Part shown: positions 33,545 through 42,211 of the stretch, in pieces | How the letters are laid out: each line of letters begins with the position of its first letter | Position numbering within the stretch: the stretch's first letter is position 1 | Assembly (NCBI RefSeq): GCF_008630535.1 | Contig: NZ_VWPH01000011.1 | Location: forward strand, 1 to 64,000 | Length of the DNA: 64,000 bases | Source: Saccharopolyspora hirsuta | Lineage (GTDB): Bacteria > Actinomycetota > Actinomycetes > Mycobacteriales > Pseudonocardiaceae | Reading direction: 5' to 3' | The notes under the pieces: generated by a model | Databases searched by the model: none | Told to the model about the DNA's origin: nothing | Seen by the model: the letters and a program-made list of their open reading frames with translations, nothing else | Position numbers and translations under genes: made by a program

Positions 33545-34261
33545 TCAGCGGATCACGCCGGCCCGCATGGCCAGCGCGACCATCTGCGCTCGGTCGCCGG
33601 TGCCCAGCTTGCGCCCTATCCGCGACAGGTGGCTCTTCACCGTGAGCGCGGAGAGGTTCAGGGCCTCACCGATCTCCTTGTTGGAACGGCCATCGGCCAC
33701 CAACTGGAGCACTTCGACCTCGCGCCCGGACAGCTCGCGAGGGGTGTTGTCCGTCCCCGGCACGCGGGTCCCGGCGGCGAGCACCGGAGCCACGCTCGGG
33801 TCGGCGTACACCCCGCCGTCGAGCACGCGGCGCACGCCGTCGGTGACCACCATCGGCGAGGCCGACTTCAGCAGGTACGCCTGCGCACCTGCCTGGAAGG
33901 CGGCCCGCACCGCGTACGGGTCATCAGACGATGCGAGCACCACGATCCGCGGCCATCCCTGGCTCCGGAGCTCGGTGACCAGTTCGATACCGGTCCCGTC
34001 CGGAAGCCCGAGATCGAGGATCGCGAGGTCGCACGGACCGGTTGCCAGGGCGCGAGCCCTGGCCTCGGCCATCGATGCGGCCTCGTGCACCGTGCCGGCG
34101 CCCATCTGCAGCAACCGGGCGGCGATCGCCTCCCGGAGCAGCGGATGGTCGTCCACCACGAGCACCGTGAACAGCTCTTCCCGCGGGTGCGGGACCATGT
34201 TGGCCGGCAACGTGCCGGCGGGCGTGGTTCGAGCGGCCTGACCTAAGCCGACGGCAGCCAC
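33545..34261 (-). CDS. NarL/LuxR-type response regulator
   Basis: A 238-residue regulator with a receiver domain (FTVLVVDDHPLLREAIAARL, phospho-acceptor in LAILDLGLPDGTG, lysine in AYLLKSAS) and a C-terminal LuxR-type helix-turn-helix (LSGREVEVLQLVADGRSNKEIGEALNLSALTVKSHLS in sequence order). It has no adjacent kinase, so it is an orphan. GTG at 34261 follows AGGGAGGTAG; the longer frame upstream lacks a ribosome site. The place between rnd and DUF3000 is conserved in Streptomyces (SCO6029), suggesting a core actinobacterial function. Confidence 0.88.
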   Translation of the reverse strand: MAAVGLGQAARTTPAGTLPANMVPHPREELFTVLVVDDHPLLREAIAARLLQMGAGTVHEAASMAEARARALATGPCDLAILDLGLPDGTGIELVTELRSQGWPRIVVLASSDDPYAVRAAFQAGAQAYLLKSASPMVVTDGVRRVLDGGVYADPSVAPVLAAGTRVPGTDNTPRELSGREVEVLQLVADGRSNKEIGEALNLSALTVKSHLSRIGRKLGTGDRAQMVALAMRAGVIR

Positions 34262-34364
34262 GTCACTACCTCCCTGGAGTCGGTCGTGCCCCCCCGACCG
34301 GCACCGGGACTCTCGACCAATCAGCCGCGCCACTGATCGACCGAAAGTGGTGTCGTCGGGTGGC

Positions 34365-34370
34365 AGCGTA
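34365..34370 (-). promoter_or_regulatory. -10 hexamer TACGCT for the response regulator
   Basis: The minus-strand TACGCT (34370-34365) predicts a leader of about 95 nt for the gene starting at 34261. Confidence 0.4.
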
Positions 34371-34467
34371 ACCGCCCAAGCGGGTCAGCGGGACGATCAA
34401 TCGGGTATCTATCCCGATCGAGTTGTTACCTGAGCATGATCACGTCGCACTTTTGGGTGACTATGAG

Positions 34468-34508
34468 CGATCGCCGTAACGTCGGAGCGTGGCCGATCGA
34501 CGTAACGT
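34468..34508. repeat. Direct repeat pair CGATCG(C/A)CGTAACGT
   Basis: Two 15-bp direct repeats (34468-34482 and 34494-34508) differ at one base and are spaced 26 bp start to start. They lie in the 406-bp gene-free stretch between the regulator (start 34261) and DUF3000 (stop 34668), about 100-150 bp upstream of the regulator's promoter. The stretch is more AT-rich than its surroundings. They may be operator half-sites for an activator. Confidence 0.5.
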
Positions 34509-34667
34509 GAATGCGTATCGTGAAAAACTTGCGTGATCAACCGTTTCGCGGCCTCTGACGGAACTTCGCGAATGGAAACGCGGCTTGGGCGTGTCGCGCA
34601 CCGGGCTTGTCGCAGCACCTTACGCGGTGCAGTCAGCCGATACAGCCGGTGATCGGACGAAGTCGGA

Positions 34668-35246
34668 TCAGTCGCGCGGCGCAACGCCGTTCGACCGACG
34701 GCCGAGCACCGAGACCCCTTCCGGGGGAAGTCCCGCCGCGCTCGCCATCAGCTCGTGGAAGGCCGCCGCGTGCGGCCCCAGGTCGGCGTCGGTGGCCGTC
34801 CACGACCCCCGCAGCTCCAGGTCGTGACTGCGGGACGGCCCGGCGATGTCGCCGAAGCGGGCCGAGGAGGTCAGCGTGACCGTGCCGCCGAGCGCCGTCC
34901 ACGCCGCCCCGGAACCTTCCAGCGCATCGGTGAGCCAGGACCAGCCGACCGCGGGCAGCAGCGGGTCGGTCGCCAGCTCCGGGTCCAGCTCGGCCCGCAG
35001 GTACACCACGAGCCGGAGCACGCCGTCCCACGCCTCCTGGCCCTCCGGGTCGTGCAGCAGGACCAGCCGGGCGGTGGCCAGCTCGCCGGCCGGGCCGTTC
35101 GCCTCGGCGGCCAGCGCGTGCGCCCACGGCGCGAGCCGCTTGGGCGGACCGACCTCGGACAGCTCGATCTCCGAGCGCGGGCGGCCCGACGTCAACGTGG
35201 CAACTGCCTGCCGAAAAACCTCGGGCGCCGCCGCCATCTCCGTCAC
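34668..35246 (-). CDS. DUF3000 protein
   Basis: A 192-residue soluble protein of the actinobacterial DUF3000 family (SCO6030 type). Conserved segments include [48 protein letters not shown]-like text (seen as [17 protein letters not shown]), [17 protein letters not shown] and [10 protein letters not shown]. The function is unknown. GTG at 35246 lies 7 nt after a -10 hexamer with no ribosome site, so the mRNA is probably leaderless; an ATG four codons in is an alternative. It is divergent from hemE. Confidence 0.86.
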   Translation of the reverse strand: MTEMAAAPEVFRQAVATLTSGRPRSEIELSEVGPPKRLAPWAHALAAEANGPAGELATARLVLLHDPEGQEAWDGVLRLVVYLRAELDPELATDPLLPAVGWSWLTDALEGSGAAWTALGGTVTLTSSARFGDIAGPSRSHDLELRGSWTATDADLGPHAAAFHELMASAAGLPPEGVSVLGRRSNGVAPRD

Positions 35247-35253
35247 GCCGCCG

Positions 35254-35259
35254 ACTCTA
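35254..35259 (-). promoter_or_regulatory. -10 hexamer TAGAGT, leaderless start predicted
   Basis: The minus-strand TAGAGT (35259-35254) ends 7 nt before the DUF3000 GTG at 35246. Confidence 0.5.
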
Positions 35260-35461
35260 TGCGGCCGCGTCACACCTGTGGCGGAGGCACGCCGATCAAC
35301 TCGGCACCGGAAGCGGTGCGCCGGGGCCGTCGCGCAAACCGAGTTCGCCAGCGAGGCGTTCGAGGCGACGTGCGAAGATTGCCGCGCAAGCCCGGTCCGC
35401 CGCCGAGGCAGCGCCCGTGCGGTACTCCCGGGATCGATCGACGTACGGACGCAGACCCCCG

Positions 35462-36547
35462 ATGACGAATCCCGCACCGGTTTCGGCCCGCCGAGACCTC
35501 GCCGACGCCCCCTTCCTCGTCGCCGCCCGCGGTGGCACCCCCCGGCACACCCCGGTCTGGTTCATGCGCCAGGCGGGCCGGTCGCTGCCCGAGTACCGGC
35601 GGGTCCGCGAAGGCGTGCCGATGCTGCAGGCGTGCCTGACCCCGGAGCTGGTCAGCGAGATCACCCTCCAGCCGGTGCGCAGGCACGGGGTGGACGCCGC
35701 GATCCTGTTCAGCGACATCGTGCTGCCGCTCTACGCCGCGGGCATCGGGCTGGACATCGTCGCGGGCACCGGGCCGGTGGTGGCCGAGCCGGTCCGCAGC
35801 GCCGCCGACGTCGCCGCGCTGCCGCAGCTGGACCAGGGCGCGGTCGCGCCGGTCGCCGAAGCGGTCCGGCTGCTGGTCGGCGAGCTGGGCAGCACGCCGC
35901 TGATCGGGTTCGCCGGGGCGCCGTTCACGCTGGCCTCCTACCTGGTCGAGGGCGGCCCGAGCCGCAACCACGAGCGGACCAAGGCGCTGATGCACTCCGA
36001 CCCGCAGACCTGGCACGCGCTGCTGGAGAAGCTGTCGGAGACCACGCTGGAGTTCCTGAAGGCGCAGCTGGCGGCCGGGGTCGACGCGATCCAGCTGTTC
36101 GACTCCTGGGCCGGTGCCCTGTCGCTGCGCGACTACCGCGAGTTCGTGCTGCCGCACAGCGAGCGGATCTTCGCCGGGGTCGCCGAGATCGCGGACGTGC
36201 CGAAGATCCACTTCGGGGTGGGCACCGGGGAGCTGCTCGGCGCGATGCGGACGGCCGGGGCCGACGTGGTCGGCGTGGACTGGCGGGTGCCGCTGGACGA
36301 CGCCGCCGCGCGGCTGCGCGCGGCGGTCCCGGGGGCGGGCGAGCCGGTGGTGCAGGGCAACCTCGACCCGGCGGTGCTGTTCGCCGGGTGGGACGCGGTG
36401 GAGCGCGAGGTGCGCCGGATCCTCGCCGAGGGCGAAGCAGCTGGCGGGCACATCTTCAACCTCGGGCACGGGGTGCTGCCGACCACCGACCCGGAGGTGC
36501 TGACCCGGGTCGTCGAGCTCGTCCACACCACGAGCAAGCAGCGGTGA
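35462..36547 (+). CDS. hemE: Uroporphyrinogen decarboxylase
   Basis: A 361-residue enzyme converting uroporphyrinogen III to coproporphyrinogen III in the cytosol. The substrate-binding N-terminal motif [16 protein letters not shown] and the [14 protein letters not shown] segment with its conserved Asp are clear, as are [17 protein letters not shown] and [14 protein letters not shown] near the end. The ATG at 35462 starts [19 protein letters not shown], consistent with family starts. The stop overlaps the following gene by one base (TGATG), so hemE, the oxidase and hemQ form one heme operon. Confidence 0.95.
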   Translation: MTNPAPVSARRDLADAPFLVAARGGTPRHTPVWFMRQAGRSLPEYRRVREGVPMLQACLTPELVSEITLQPVRRHGVDAAILFSDIVLPLYAAGIGLDIVAGTGPVVAEPVRSAADVAALPQLDQGAVAPVAEAVRLLVGELGSTPLIGFAGAPFTLASYLVEGGPSRNHERTKALMHSDPQTWHALLEKLSETTLEFLKAQLAAGVDAIQLFDSWAGALSLRDYREFVLPHSERIFAGVAEIADVPKIHFGVGTGELLGAMRTAGADVVGVDWRVPLDDAAARLRAAVPGAGEPVVQGNLDPAVLFAGWDAVEREVRRILAEGEAAGGHIFNLGHGVLPTTDPEVLTRVVELVHTTSKQR

Positions 36548-37980
36548 TGGCACCTCGAGTCGCGGTCGTCGGCGGCGGCATCGCCGGGCTGGCCGCCGCC
36601 CACCGGTTGCGCCGGGAGCTCGGGCCGCAGGCCGAGATCGTCCTGGTCGAGCAGTCCTCCCGCATCGGCGGCAAGCTCCGCACGGTCGAGCTGGCCGGGC
36701 GCGCCTACGACGTCGGGGCGGAGGCGTTCCTCGCGCGGCGCCCCGAGGTGCTTCGCCTCGCGGAGGAGCTCGGGGTGGCGGCCGACGTCGTGCACCCGGG
36801 CGGCGTGTCGGCCACCGTGCACGCGGGCGGTCGCACGCGCCGCCTGCCGACCGGGACCGTGATGGGCGTTCCGGCCGGGCCCGAGTCGGTGCGGGACGTG
36901 CTGTCCGACTCCGGGCTGTCGGTTGTCCGCGCCGAGCCGGAGCTGCCGCCGCTGCGGCTCGAGGGCGCGGACGCGTCGGTCGGCGAGCTGCTGCGCGGTC
37001 GCGTCGGCGACGAGGTCGTGGACCGCTTGGTGGAGCCGCTGCTCGGCGGTGTCTACGCGGGCGATTCGAACCGGCTCGGGCTGCGGGCCACCATCCCGGC
37101 CCTGGCGGCGGCGCTGGACGCGGGAGCGGAGTCGATCACCGCCGCGGCCGCCTCGGCGCTGCCCGCGCCGAAGCCGGACGCCCCGAAGCTGCCGGTGTTC
37201 GGCGCCTTCCACAACGGCTACCGCCGGTTGATCGACCAGCTGCTGATCGCCGCCGACGCGCAGCTCCGGCTCGGGCTGCCGGTGCGGGCCCTGGCCCGGA
37301 CCGGGTCCGGGTGGCGGCTGGAGATCGGCGCCGCACCGAGCCCGGAGTGCCTCGACGTCGACGGGGTCGTGCTGGCGGTTCCCGCGCCTTCGGCGCGCCG
37401 CCTGCTCCAGGACGTCGCACCGGCGGCGGCGGTCAAGCTCGGCGAGGTCGAGCTGGCGTCCATGATCGTCGTCGGCTTCGCGCTCCCCGCGGGCGTCGAG
37501 CTGCCGAACGCCTCGGGCGTGCTGATCGCGCGCGGCGAGCGGCACGCGGACGGGACCCCGTTCACCGCGAAGGCCTTCACCTTCTCCAGCAACAAGTGGC
37601 CGCACCTGCGCGGCGCCGACGGCGAGCTGCTGGTGCGGGGCTCGGTCGGCCGCTTCGGCGAGACCGCGGACCTGCGGCTGGACGACGCCGAGGTGCAGCG
37701 CCGGGTGCTGGCCGACTTCGCCGAGCTGACCGGGATCGCGGCGCGACCGGTGGACTCGGTCGTGGTCCGCTGGGGCGGCGGGCTGCCGCAGTACGGCGTG
37801 GGCCACCTGGACCTGGTCGCCGACGTGGAGCGGGCGGTGGCCGAGGTGCCCGGCCTGGCCGTCGCCGGGGCGGCGCTGCACGGCGTCGGGGTCCCGGCGT
37901 GCGTCGCGACGGGGGAGGCCGCGGCGATGGAGATCACGCGGGCCCTCGTGCCGGGGGACCCTCGAGAAGTGGGACGATGA
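36547..37980 (+). CDS. hemY: Coproporphyrinogen III / protoporphyrinogen oxidase (HemY/CgoX type)
   Basis: A 477-residue FAD-dependent oxidase with the dinucleotide fold at its start ([17 protein letters not shown]), [12 protein letters not shown], the [15 protein letters not shown] segment, [20 protein letters not shown] and the C-terminal FAD motif [17 protein letters not shown]. Because hemQ is adjacent, the likely reaction is oxidation of coproporphyrinogen III to coproporphyrin III (CgoX, the coproporphyrin-dependent route) rather than the protoporphyrin route. The ATG at 36547 overlaps the hemE stop; hemQ begins 4 bp after its stop. It is the Rv2677c counterpart. Confidence 0.92.
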   Translation: MAPRVAVVGGGIAGLAAAHRLRRELGPQAEIVLVEQSSRIGGKLRTVELAGRAYDVGAEAFLARRPEVLRLAEELGVAADVVHPGGVSATVHAGGRTRRLPTGTVMGVPAGPESVRDVLSDSGLSVVRAEPELPPLRLEGADASVGELLRGRVGDEVVDRLVEPLLGGVYAGDSNRLGLRATIPALAAALDAGAESITAAAASALPAPKPDAPKLPVFGAFHNGYRRLIDQLLIAADAQLRLGLPVRALARTGSGWRLEIGAAPSPECLDVDGVVLAVPAPSARRLLQDVAPAAAVKLGEVELASMIVVGFALPAGVELPNASGVLIARGERHADGTPFTAKAFTFSSNKWPHLRGADGELLVRGSVGRFGETADLRLDDAEVQRRVLADFAELTGIAARPVDSVVVRWGGGLPQYGVGHLDLVADVERAVAEVPGLAVAGAALHGVGVPACVATGEAAAMEITRALVPGDPREVGR

Positions 37981-37984
37981 GGAC

Positions 37985-38680
37985 ATGGCGCGGCTGAACT
38001 ACAACGAGCTCAACGACACCATCCGCTACACCATGTGGTCGGTGTTCCGGATCGAGCAGGGCACCCTGCCGGAGGACCGGGCCAAGGCGGCCCAGGTCAC
38101 CCAGGAGTACCTGGACTCGCTCGCCGAGTCCGGCGTCGTGGTCCGCGGCGTCTACGACGTCTCCGGCCTGCGGGCGGACGCGGACTTCATGATCTGGTGG
38201 CACGCCGAGCAGATCGAGCAGGTGCAGGCCGCCTACACCGGGTTCCGCCGCGAGACCCCGCTCGGCCAGTCGTCCGAGCCGGTGTGGAGCAACGTGGCGC
38301 TGCACCGCCCCGCGGAGTTCAACAAGAGCCACATCCCGGCGTTCCTGGCCGGTGAGGAGCCGCGCAAGTACATCTGCGTGTACCCGTTCGTGCGCTCCTA
38401 CGAGTGGTACCTGCTGCCCGACGACGAGCGCCGCAAGATGCTCGCCGACCACGGCAAGGAGGCCCGCGACTACCCGGACGTCCGGGCGAACACGGTGGCG
38501 TCCTTCGCGCTGGGCGACTACGAGTGGATCCTGGCGTTCGAGGCCGACGAGCTGCACCGCATCGTGGACCTGATGCGCCACCTGCGCGGCACCGAGGCAC
38601 GCCTGCACGTCCGCGAGGAGATCCCGTTCTACACGGGCCACCGGGTCGACGTCACCGACCTGGTCACCCGCCTGCCCTGA
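37985..38680 (+). CDS. hemQ: Heme synthase HemQ (coproheme decarboxylase)
   Basis: A 231-residue chlorite-dismutase-fold protein that decarboxylates coproheme to heme b using hydrogen peroxide. The axial heme ligand is expected at H156 ([14 protein letters not shown]) and the reactive tyrosine at Y133 ([15 protein letters not shown]). The Gln/Arg region of true chlorite dismutases is absent, as usual for HemQ. The ATG at 37985 is preceded by GGACATG context and lies 4 bp after hemY. It is the last gene of the heme operon, the Rv2676c counterpart. Confidence 0.94.
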   Translation: MARLNYNELNDTIRYTMWSVFRIEQGTLPEDRAKAAQVTQEYLDSLAESGVVVRGVYDVSGLRADADFMIWWHAEQIEQVQAAYTGFRRETPLGQSSEPVWSNVALHRPAEFNKSHIPAFLAGEEPRKYICVYPFVRSYEWYLLPDDERRKMLADHGKEARDYPDVRANTVASFALGDYEWILAFEADELHRIVDLMRHLRGTEARLHVREEIPFYTGHRVDVTDLVTRLP

Positions 38681-38690
38681 GGGTTGGCGC

Positions 38691-38971
38691 CGAAGTAGCG
38701 CGTTCGAGCGAAGCCGAAGGCCATGCGCCCCACCTCATCGACGCCGAAGAGGTCGCTTCATCGGTGATCCGTGCGGTGCGCAGCCTGGTGGACCGCCGTT
38801 GCTCCCACGTCCGCCCTGGCTGATGCAGCACGGGAGCTGCGCGGGGCGATCAGCTTTTGCGACGCGCTGCACGTCGCACTGGCCGCCAGCCTCGATGTTC
38901 CGCTGCTGACCGCCGATGCGGAGTTGTCCCGCGCGCCGAAGCTGCCGTGCAAGGTCGAAGTCGTCGGTTGA
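38691..38971 (+). pseudogene. VapC-type PIN-domain toxin remnant
   Basis: Frame 1 reads ARSSEAEGHAPHLIDAEEVA, typical of the second helix and strand of a PIN toxin. About 40 bp later frame 2 reads ARELRGAISFCDALHVALAA and then VPLLTADAELSRAP and PCKVEVVG with a stop, the typical PIN C-terminus. The N-terminal catalytic Asp region and about 40 central residues are missing, and the halves are out of frame. No antitoxin gene is beside it. This is a decayed toxin gene. Confidence 0.65.
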
Positions 38972-39010
38972 TCGTCGCGTCGGCGGCCTGCGGGCTCCGG
39001 CCCCGCCCGG

Positions 39011-39730
39011 TCACTTGGCGGGGGCGATCTGCTGGGTCGGGGTGTCCGGGGTGGACAGGCTCGCGCTGATGGTGCGCTGCAGGTGCCGGTGCACGCTGTT
39101 GAGCTCCTGGCGCAGTCCCAGGACCTGTCGGCTCAGCGCGTCGCCCTCGGACAGCGTGTCGGTCTCGACCGCGCGCAGCAGCACCCCGAGCTGCCCGTGC
39201 AGGCGCTGGTGCACGTCGACGAACTTGACGATCTGCTGCTGCGTCTCCAGCGGCGGTGAGGTTCGCGCCACCGCCTTGATCACGGTCTCCTGCCAGCGCT
39301 GCGCGGTCTGCCGGTAGTGCCGGTCGGCGGCCACCCGGTAGTGCGGCGCGACCTGGGCGTCCAGCGCGGTGCGGATCAGCTCCTGGCTGCTGTCGACGAG
39401 CTCGCGGGCGCTGGTGGTCACCGCGTAGGCCCACTCCCACTGCTCGGTCTGCGTGCTGGCCCGGCGCTCCTGCCTCGCCTCGTCCAGCTGAGCCTGCGCC
39501 AGCTTGATCTGCTCCCACGCCCGCTCGGCCTGCGCGCGGGCGTTCTGCGCGGCCTTGGTCGCCTTCTCCGAGTGGGCTTCGGATGCGGCCACCAAGCGCC
39601 GCATCGCCTCCGACCGCTGCACGGCCGCGCGGGCCTCGCGGCGGGCCAACCACAGCTGCCACCCGGCGATCCCGACGGCGACGACTGCCAGTCCCGCGGC
39701 GATCCAGGTGACCAGCTGCTCCCAACTCAT
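39011..39730 (-). CDS. Membrane-anchored coiled-coil protein, unknown function
   Basis: A 239-residue protein with an N-terminal transmembrane helix (about residues 9-28), a long charged coiled coil (about 30-95: ARREARAAVQRSEAMRRLV and following), and a helical C-terminal region (LLRAVETDTLSEGDALSRQV, SVHRHLQRTISASL). No catalytic motif is seen and I do not recognise the family. The ATG at 39730 is the natural start (MSWEQLVTWIAAGLAVVAVG). It lies between the PIN remnant and msrB, likely a monocistron. Confidence 0.65.
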   Translation of the reverse strand: MSWEQLVTWIAAGLAVVAVGIAGWQLWLARREARAAVQRSEAMRRLVAASEAHSEKATKAAQNARAQAERAWEQIKLAQAQLDEARQERRASTQTEQWEWAYAVTTSARELVDSSQELIRTALDAQVAPHYRVAADRHYRQTAQRWQETVIKAVARTSPPLETQQQIVKFVDVHQRLHGQLGVLLRAVETDTLSEGDALSRQVLGLRQELNSVHRHLQRTISASLSTPDTPTQQIAPAK

Positions 39731-39811
39731 GCGCCAAACGCTGGCACAACACCCCGTTCGGCTGCTCCAGGTGCGGACAATCTCACGTTGCGATTCCGCA
39801 ACTGGAGGGGT

Positions 39812-40228
39812 TCAGGAGCCCTCCGGAACCAGGCGGACGGCGATGGAGTTGATGCAGTAGCGCTGGTCGGTGGGGGTGGGGTAGCCCTCGCCCTCGAAGA
39901 CGTGGCCCAGGTGGCCGTGGCAGGCCGCGCAGAGGACCTCGGTGCGGACCATGCCGAGCGAGCGGTCCTCGCGGAGGATCACCGCGTCGCTGTCGGCCGG
40001 GTCGTAGAAGGACGGCCAGCCGCAGTGCGACTCGAACTTGGTCTCGCTGCGGAACAGCTCCGCGCCGCAGCCGCGGCACTCGTAGACCCCGGTGGTCTTG
40101 GTGTCGACGTACTCGCCCTGCCACGCCGGTTCGGTGGCGGCTTGGCGCAGCACCGCGTACTCGTTCGGGCTGAGCTGCTCCCGCCACTCCTGATCGGTCT
40201 TGCTGACCTTCGGGGTACCTGCATCCAT
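39812..40228 (-). CDS. msrB: Peptide-methionine (R)-S-oxide reductase
   Basis: A 138-residue repair enzyme reducing methionine-R-sulfoxide. The structural zinc is held by C51-x-x-C54 (YECRGCG) and C100-x-x-C103 (VLCAACHGHLGH); the catalytic cysteine is C125 in RYCINSIAVRL. The HCGWPSFYDP motif with C69 is also present. It is the Rv2674 counterpart. The ATG at 40228 has no ribosome site; TAGCGT lies 6 nt upstream, predicting a leaderless message. Confidence 0.94.
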   Translation of the reverse strand: MDAGTPKVSKTDQEWREQLSPNEYAVLRQAATEPAWQGEYVDTKTTGVYECRGCGAELFRSETKFESHCGWPSFYDPADSDAVILREDRSLGMVRTEVLCAACHGHLGHVFEGEGYPTPTDQRYCINSIAVRLVPEGS

Positions 40229-40234
40229 GCTTCC

Positions 40235-40240
40235 ACGCTA
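40235..40240 (-). promoter_or_regulatory. -10 hexamer TAGCGT, leaderless msrB start predicted
   Basis: The minus-strand TAGCGT (40240-40235) ends 6 nt before the msrB ATG at 40228. Confidence 0.5.
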
Positions 40241-40301
40241 ATCCGTGCCGAGATCGACTGCACCGCCGCGGGCCCAGATCGAGTCGAACACCACCGCGGG
40301 G

Positions 40302-40589
40302 TCAGCCCGCGAAGGTGGTGACGACGAAGGCGAGGGCGTTCCAGATCGTGTACAGGACGCCAAGCAGGATCAGGGCGACCACCAGGACTGCCACCAGGCG
40401 GCGGTGGCCGTCGGCGCGGTTGGCGCTCTGGGCGAAGTCGTCCACGCCGCGCAGCATGCCCTCGACGGTGGCCTCGGAGTTCGGCCGCCGCATCCGGTCG
40501 CGGTGCGCCGCGAAGGCCTGGACCTCGGGATCCTCCGGGTCGAGCCCGTCGAGGTCGTCGGTCTGGTCGTCCCGCTCGCCGCGCTCCAC
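40302..40589 (-). CDS. Small single-helix membrane protein
   Basis: A 95-residue protein with an acidic N-terminus (ERDDQTDDLDGLDPEDPEVQ), a basic middle, and one C-terminal transmembrane helix (LVAVLVVALILLGVLYTIW), probably tail-anchored. The family is not recognised but resembles small hypothetical proteins common in Pseudonocardiaceae. I chose GTG at 40589 rather than GTG at 40598 because the -10 hexamer overlaps the latter. It has no ribosome site and is probably leaderless. Confidence 0.68.
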   Translation of the reverse strand: MERGERDDQTDDLDGLDPEDPEVQAFAAHRDRMRRPNSEATVEGMLRGVDDFAQSANRADGHRRLVAVLVVALILLGVLYTIWNALAFVVTTFAG

Positions 40590-40596
40590 GCGCAAC

Positions 40597-40602
40597 ACCG
40601 TA
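40597..40602 (-). promoter_or_regulatory. -10 hexamer TACGGT, decides the downstream start
   Basis: The minus-strand TACGGT (40602-40597) ends 7 nt before GTG 40589. It overlaps the alternative GTG at 40598, which therefore cannot lie in the transcript. Confidence 0.45.
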
Positions 40603-40690
40603 GCGCCTCCGGGACGCCCCGCGAACGATCTGCCGGTTCCGGTGTCGCTGGGTACGCTGCTGTTCGCTCCACTTAGGACGGGAGGTGCCG

Positions 40691-41464
40691 ATGACCGCGC
40701 AGCCAGCAGACCTGTTCCGGCCGGAGCTGGACGTCGTGCCGCCCGAGCGGCAGCGGCGCTGGACCGTCCTGCTCCGGATCCTGCTGCTGATCCCGCACTT
40801 CGTCGTGCTGTGGTTCGTCTCGATCGCGGCCGCGGTGGTGGTGATCATCGGCTGGTTCGCCGCGCTGGTGCTGGGCCGCCTGCCGGGCTGGATCGCGGAG
40901 TTCCTGAATCTCTACATCGGGTACCAGACGCGGGTGTCGGCCTCCCAGCTGCTGCTCGTCGACCGCTACCCGCCGTTCCTGCTGGACGAGCCGGACTACC
41001 CGGTCCGGGTGGACCTCCGGCCGGGGGAGCTGAACCGGTGGGCGGTGCTGTTCCGGATCGTCCTGGTGATCCCGGCCGCGGTCGTCAGCGCGGTCGTCGC
41101 CCACGGCTGGGCCGTGCTGGCGTTCTTCATCTGGCTGGTCGTGCTGGTCCTGGGGCGCACCCCGCGCCCGGTGTTCGACGCCACCGCGGCGGTGCTGCGC
41201 TGGGGCTACCGCACCAACGCCTACTTCTACCTGCTCACCGGCGCCTACCCGCGCATGCTGTTCGGCGAGGCGAAGGCCGAGGAGAACCCGCCGCGCCAGT
41301 CGCCCGGCACGCGGCCGCTGGTGATGTCCAAGGGCGGCCGGGTGCTGCTGGTCGTGTTCATCGTGCTGGGCGTGCTCGGCCTGATCGGCAACGGCGCGGT
41401 GCAGACCACCTACCCGCCCTACGACCACTACCCGGAGGACGTCCAGTACGCGGCCCCGTTCTGA
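40691..41464 (+). CDS. DUF4389 membrane protein
   Basis: A 257-residue protein with two tandem halves, each containing paired transmembrane helices (LLRILLLIPHFVVLWFV; LFRIVLVIPAAVVSAVVAH), plus a last helix near residue 225. The PERQRRWTVLLRILLLIPH and ELNRWAVLFRIVLVIP repeats and the LVDRYPPFLLDEPDYPVRVD motif are typical of DUF4389. The function is unknown. The ATG at 40691 follows GGGAGG at 5-6 nt, and a TACGCT -10 lies about 40 nt upstream. It converges on the kinase gene with 8 bp between stop codons. Confidence 0.85.
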   Translation: MTAQPADLFRPELDVVPPERQRRWTVLLRILLLIPHFVVLWFVSIAAAVVVIIGWFAALVLGRLPGWIAEFLNLYIGYQTRVSASQLLLVDRYPPFLLDEPDYPVRVDLRPGELNRWAVLFRIVLVIPAAVVSAVVAHGWAVLAFFIWLVVLVLGRTPRPVFDATAAVLRWGYRTNAYFYLLTGAYPRMLFGEAKAEENPPRQSPGTRPLVMSKGGRVLLVVFIVLGVLGLIGNGAVQTTYPPYDHYPEDVQYAAPF

Positions 41465-41472
41465 GCGGGCCG

Positions 41473-42003
41473 TCAGACCACGGCTTCGGGCCAGCGGCGC
41501 AGGATCTCCTCGACGGTCTGCTCCGGCGTCTGGTCGGATGTGTCCAGCCACAGGCCCAGCCGCGGGGTCTGCTCGTGCAGGACCTCGTTGAGCTCGGTGA
41601 TCGCCCAGGTGCCGTAGGCGGACTTGCCGCGGCCCGCTTCGCGCTCGGCGATCGCCTCGACGTCGGGCGCGAGCACGACCACCAGCAGCGGGCGGCTGCG
41701 GACCTGCTCGACCAGCTCGGCCAGGTGCTCGCCGAGCACGACGTCCTGGGCGACGACCGCGAAGCCCTCGGCGAAGTAGGCGTCCGCGGTCTGCGCGGTC
41801 AGCCGGTACCGCAGCCGCAGCTGGCGCAGCGCCTCGTCGGACGGCGCCCCGGACATCTCCTCGCGGCCGCCGACCACCATGCGGCGGAAGGTGTCGCCGC
41901 GCAGGTGCACCGAGCGCGGCAGCCGTTCGGCGATGCCTTGCGCGATCGTGGACTTGCCTGCGGCCTGGATGCCGGTGATCAGCAGGATGGCGCGGTCGAG
42001 CAC
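41473..42003 (-). CDS. P-loop kinase, chloramphenicol phosphotransferase-like / AAA family
   Basis: A 176-residue P-loop protein. Walker A is ITGIQAAGKST (about residues 9-19). The substrate-side motif LRGDTFRRMVVGG follows, then FAVVAQDVVLGEHL (Walker B-like), and an arginine-rich lid EREAGRGKSAYGTW. The architecture is that of small-molecule kinases of the gluconate/chloramphenicol phosphotransferase group. The substrate is unknown and resistance should not be inferred. The GTG at 42003 follows AAGGAGC. Confidence 0.82.
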   Translation of the reverse strand: MLDRAILLITGIQAAGKSTIAQGIAERLPRSVHLRGDTFRRMVVGGREEMSGAPSDEALRQLRLRYRLTAQTADAYFAEGFAVVAQDVVLGEHLAELVEQVRSRPLLVVVLAPDVEAIAEREAGRGKSAYGTWAITELNEVLHEQTPRLGLWLDTSDQTPEQTVEEILRRWPEAVV

Positions 42004-42211
42004 GGCGCTCCTTCGGTCGGGGACCCGATCATGTCACCCGGATGTCCGATTCGTCGCGCGCGTTTCGTGACCGACTACGGATTGCAATGGATTGATAGAT
42101 CCTGATCAGCTCGTTGGCGGACACCGGTTCGCTCGGGCAGCGGTATCGGCGTTGCTCCGTTGGCGAGCACCATCGCAACTGCTGGTATTCGCCACGAAGC
42201 GGGAGGCCAAC

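Noticed and set aside
34846-37980. A 1044-codon plus-strand frame spanning DUF3000, hemE and hemY.
   Set aside because: Only the last 477 codons (from ATG 36547) are a protein family; the rest is high-GC shadow opposite DUF3000 and across hemE.
41473-42003. Chloramphenicol resistance kinase.
   Set aside because: Only the general P-loop kinase fold and motif order agree; nothing specific for chloramphenicol can be read from the sequence.
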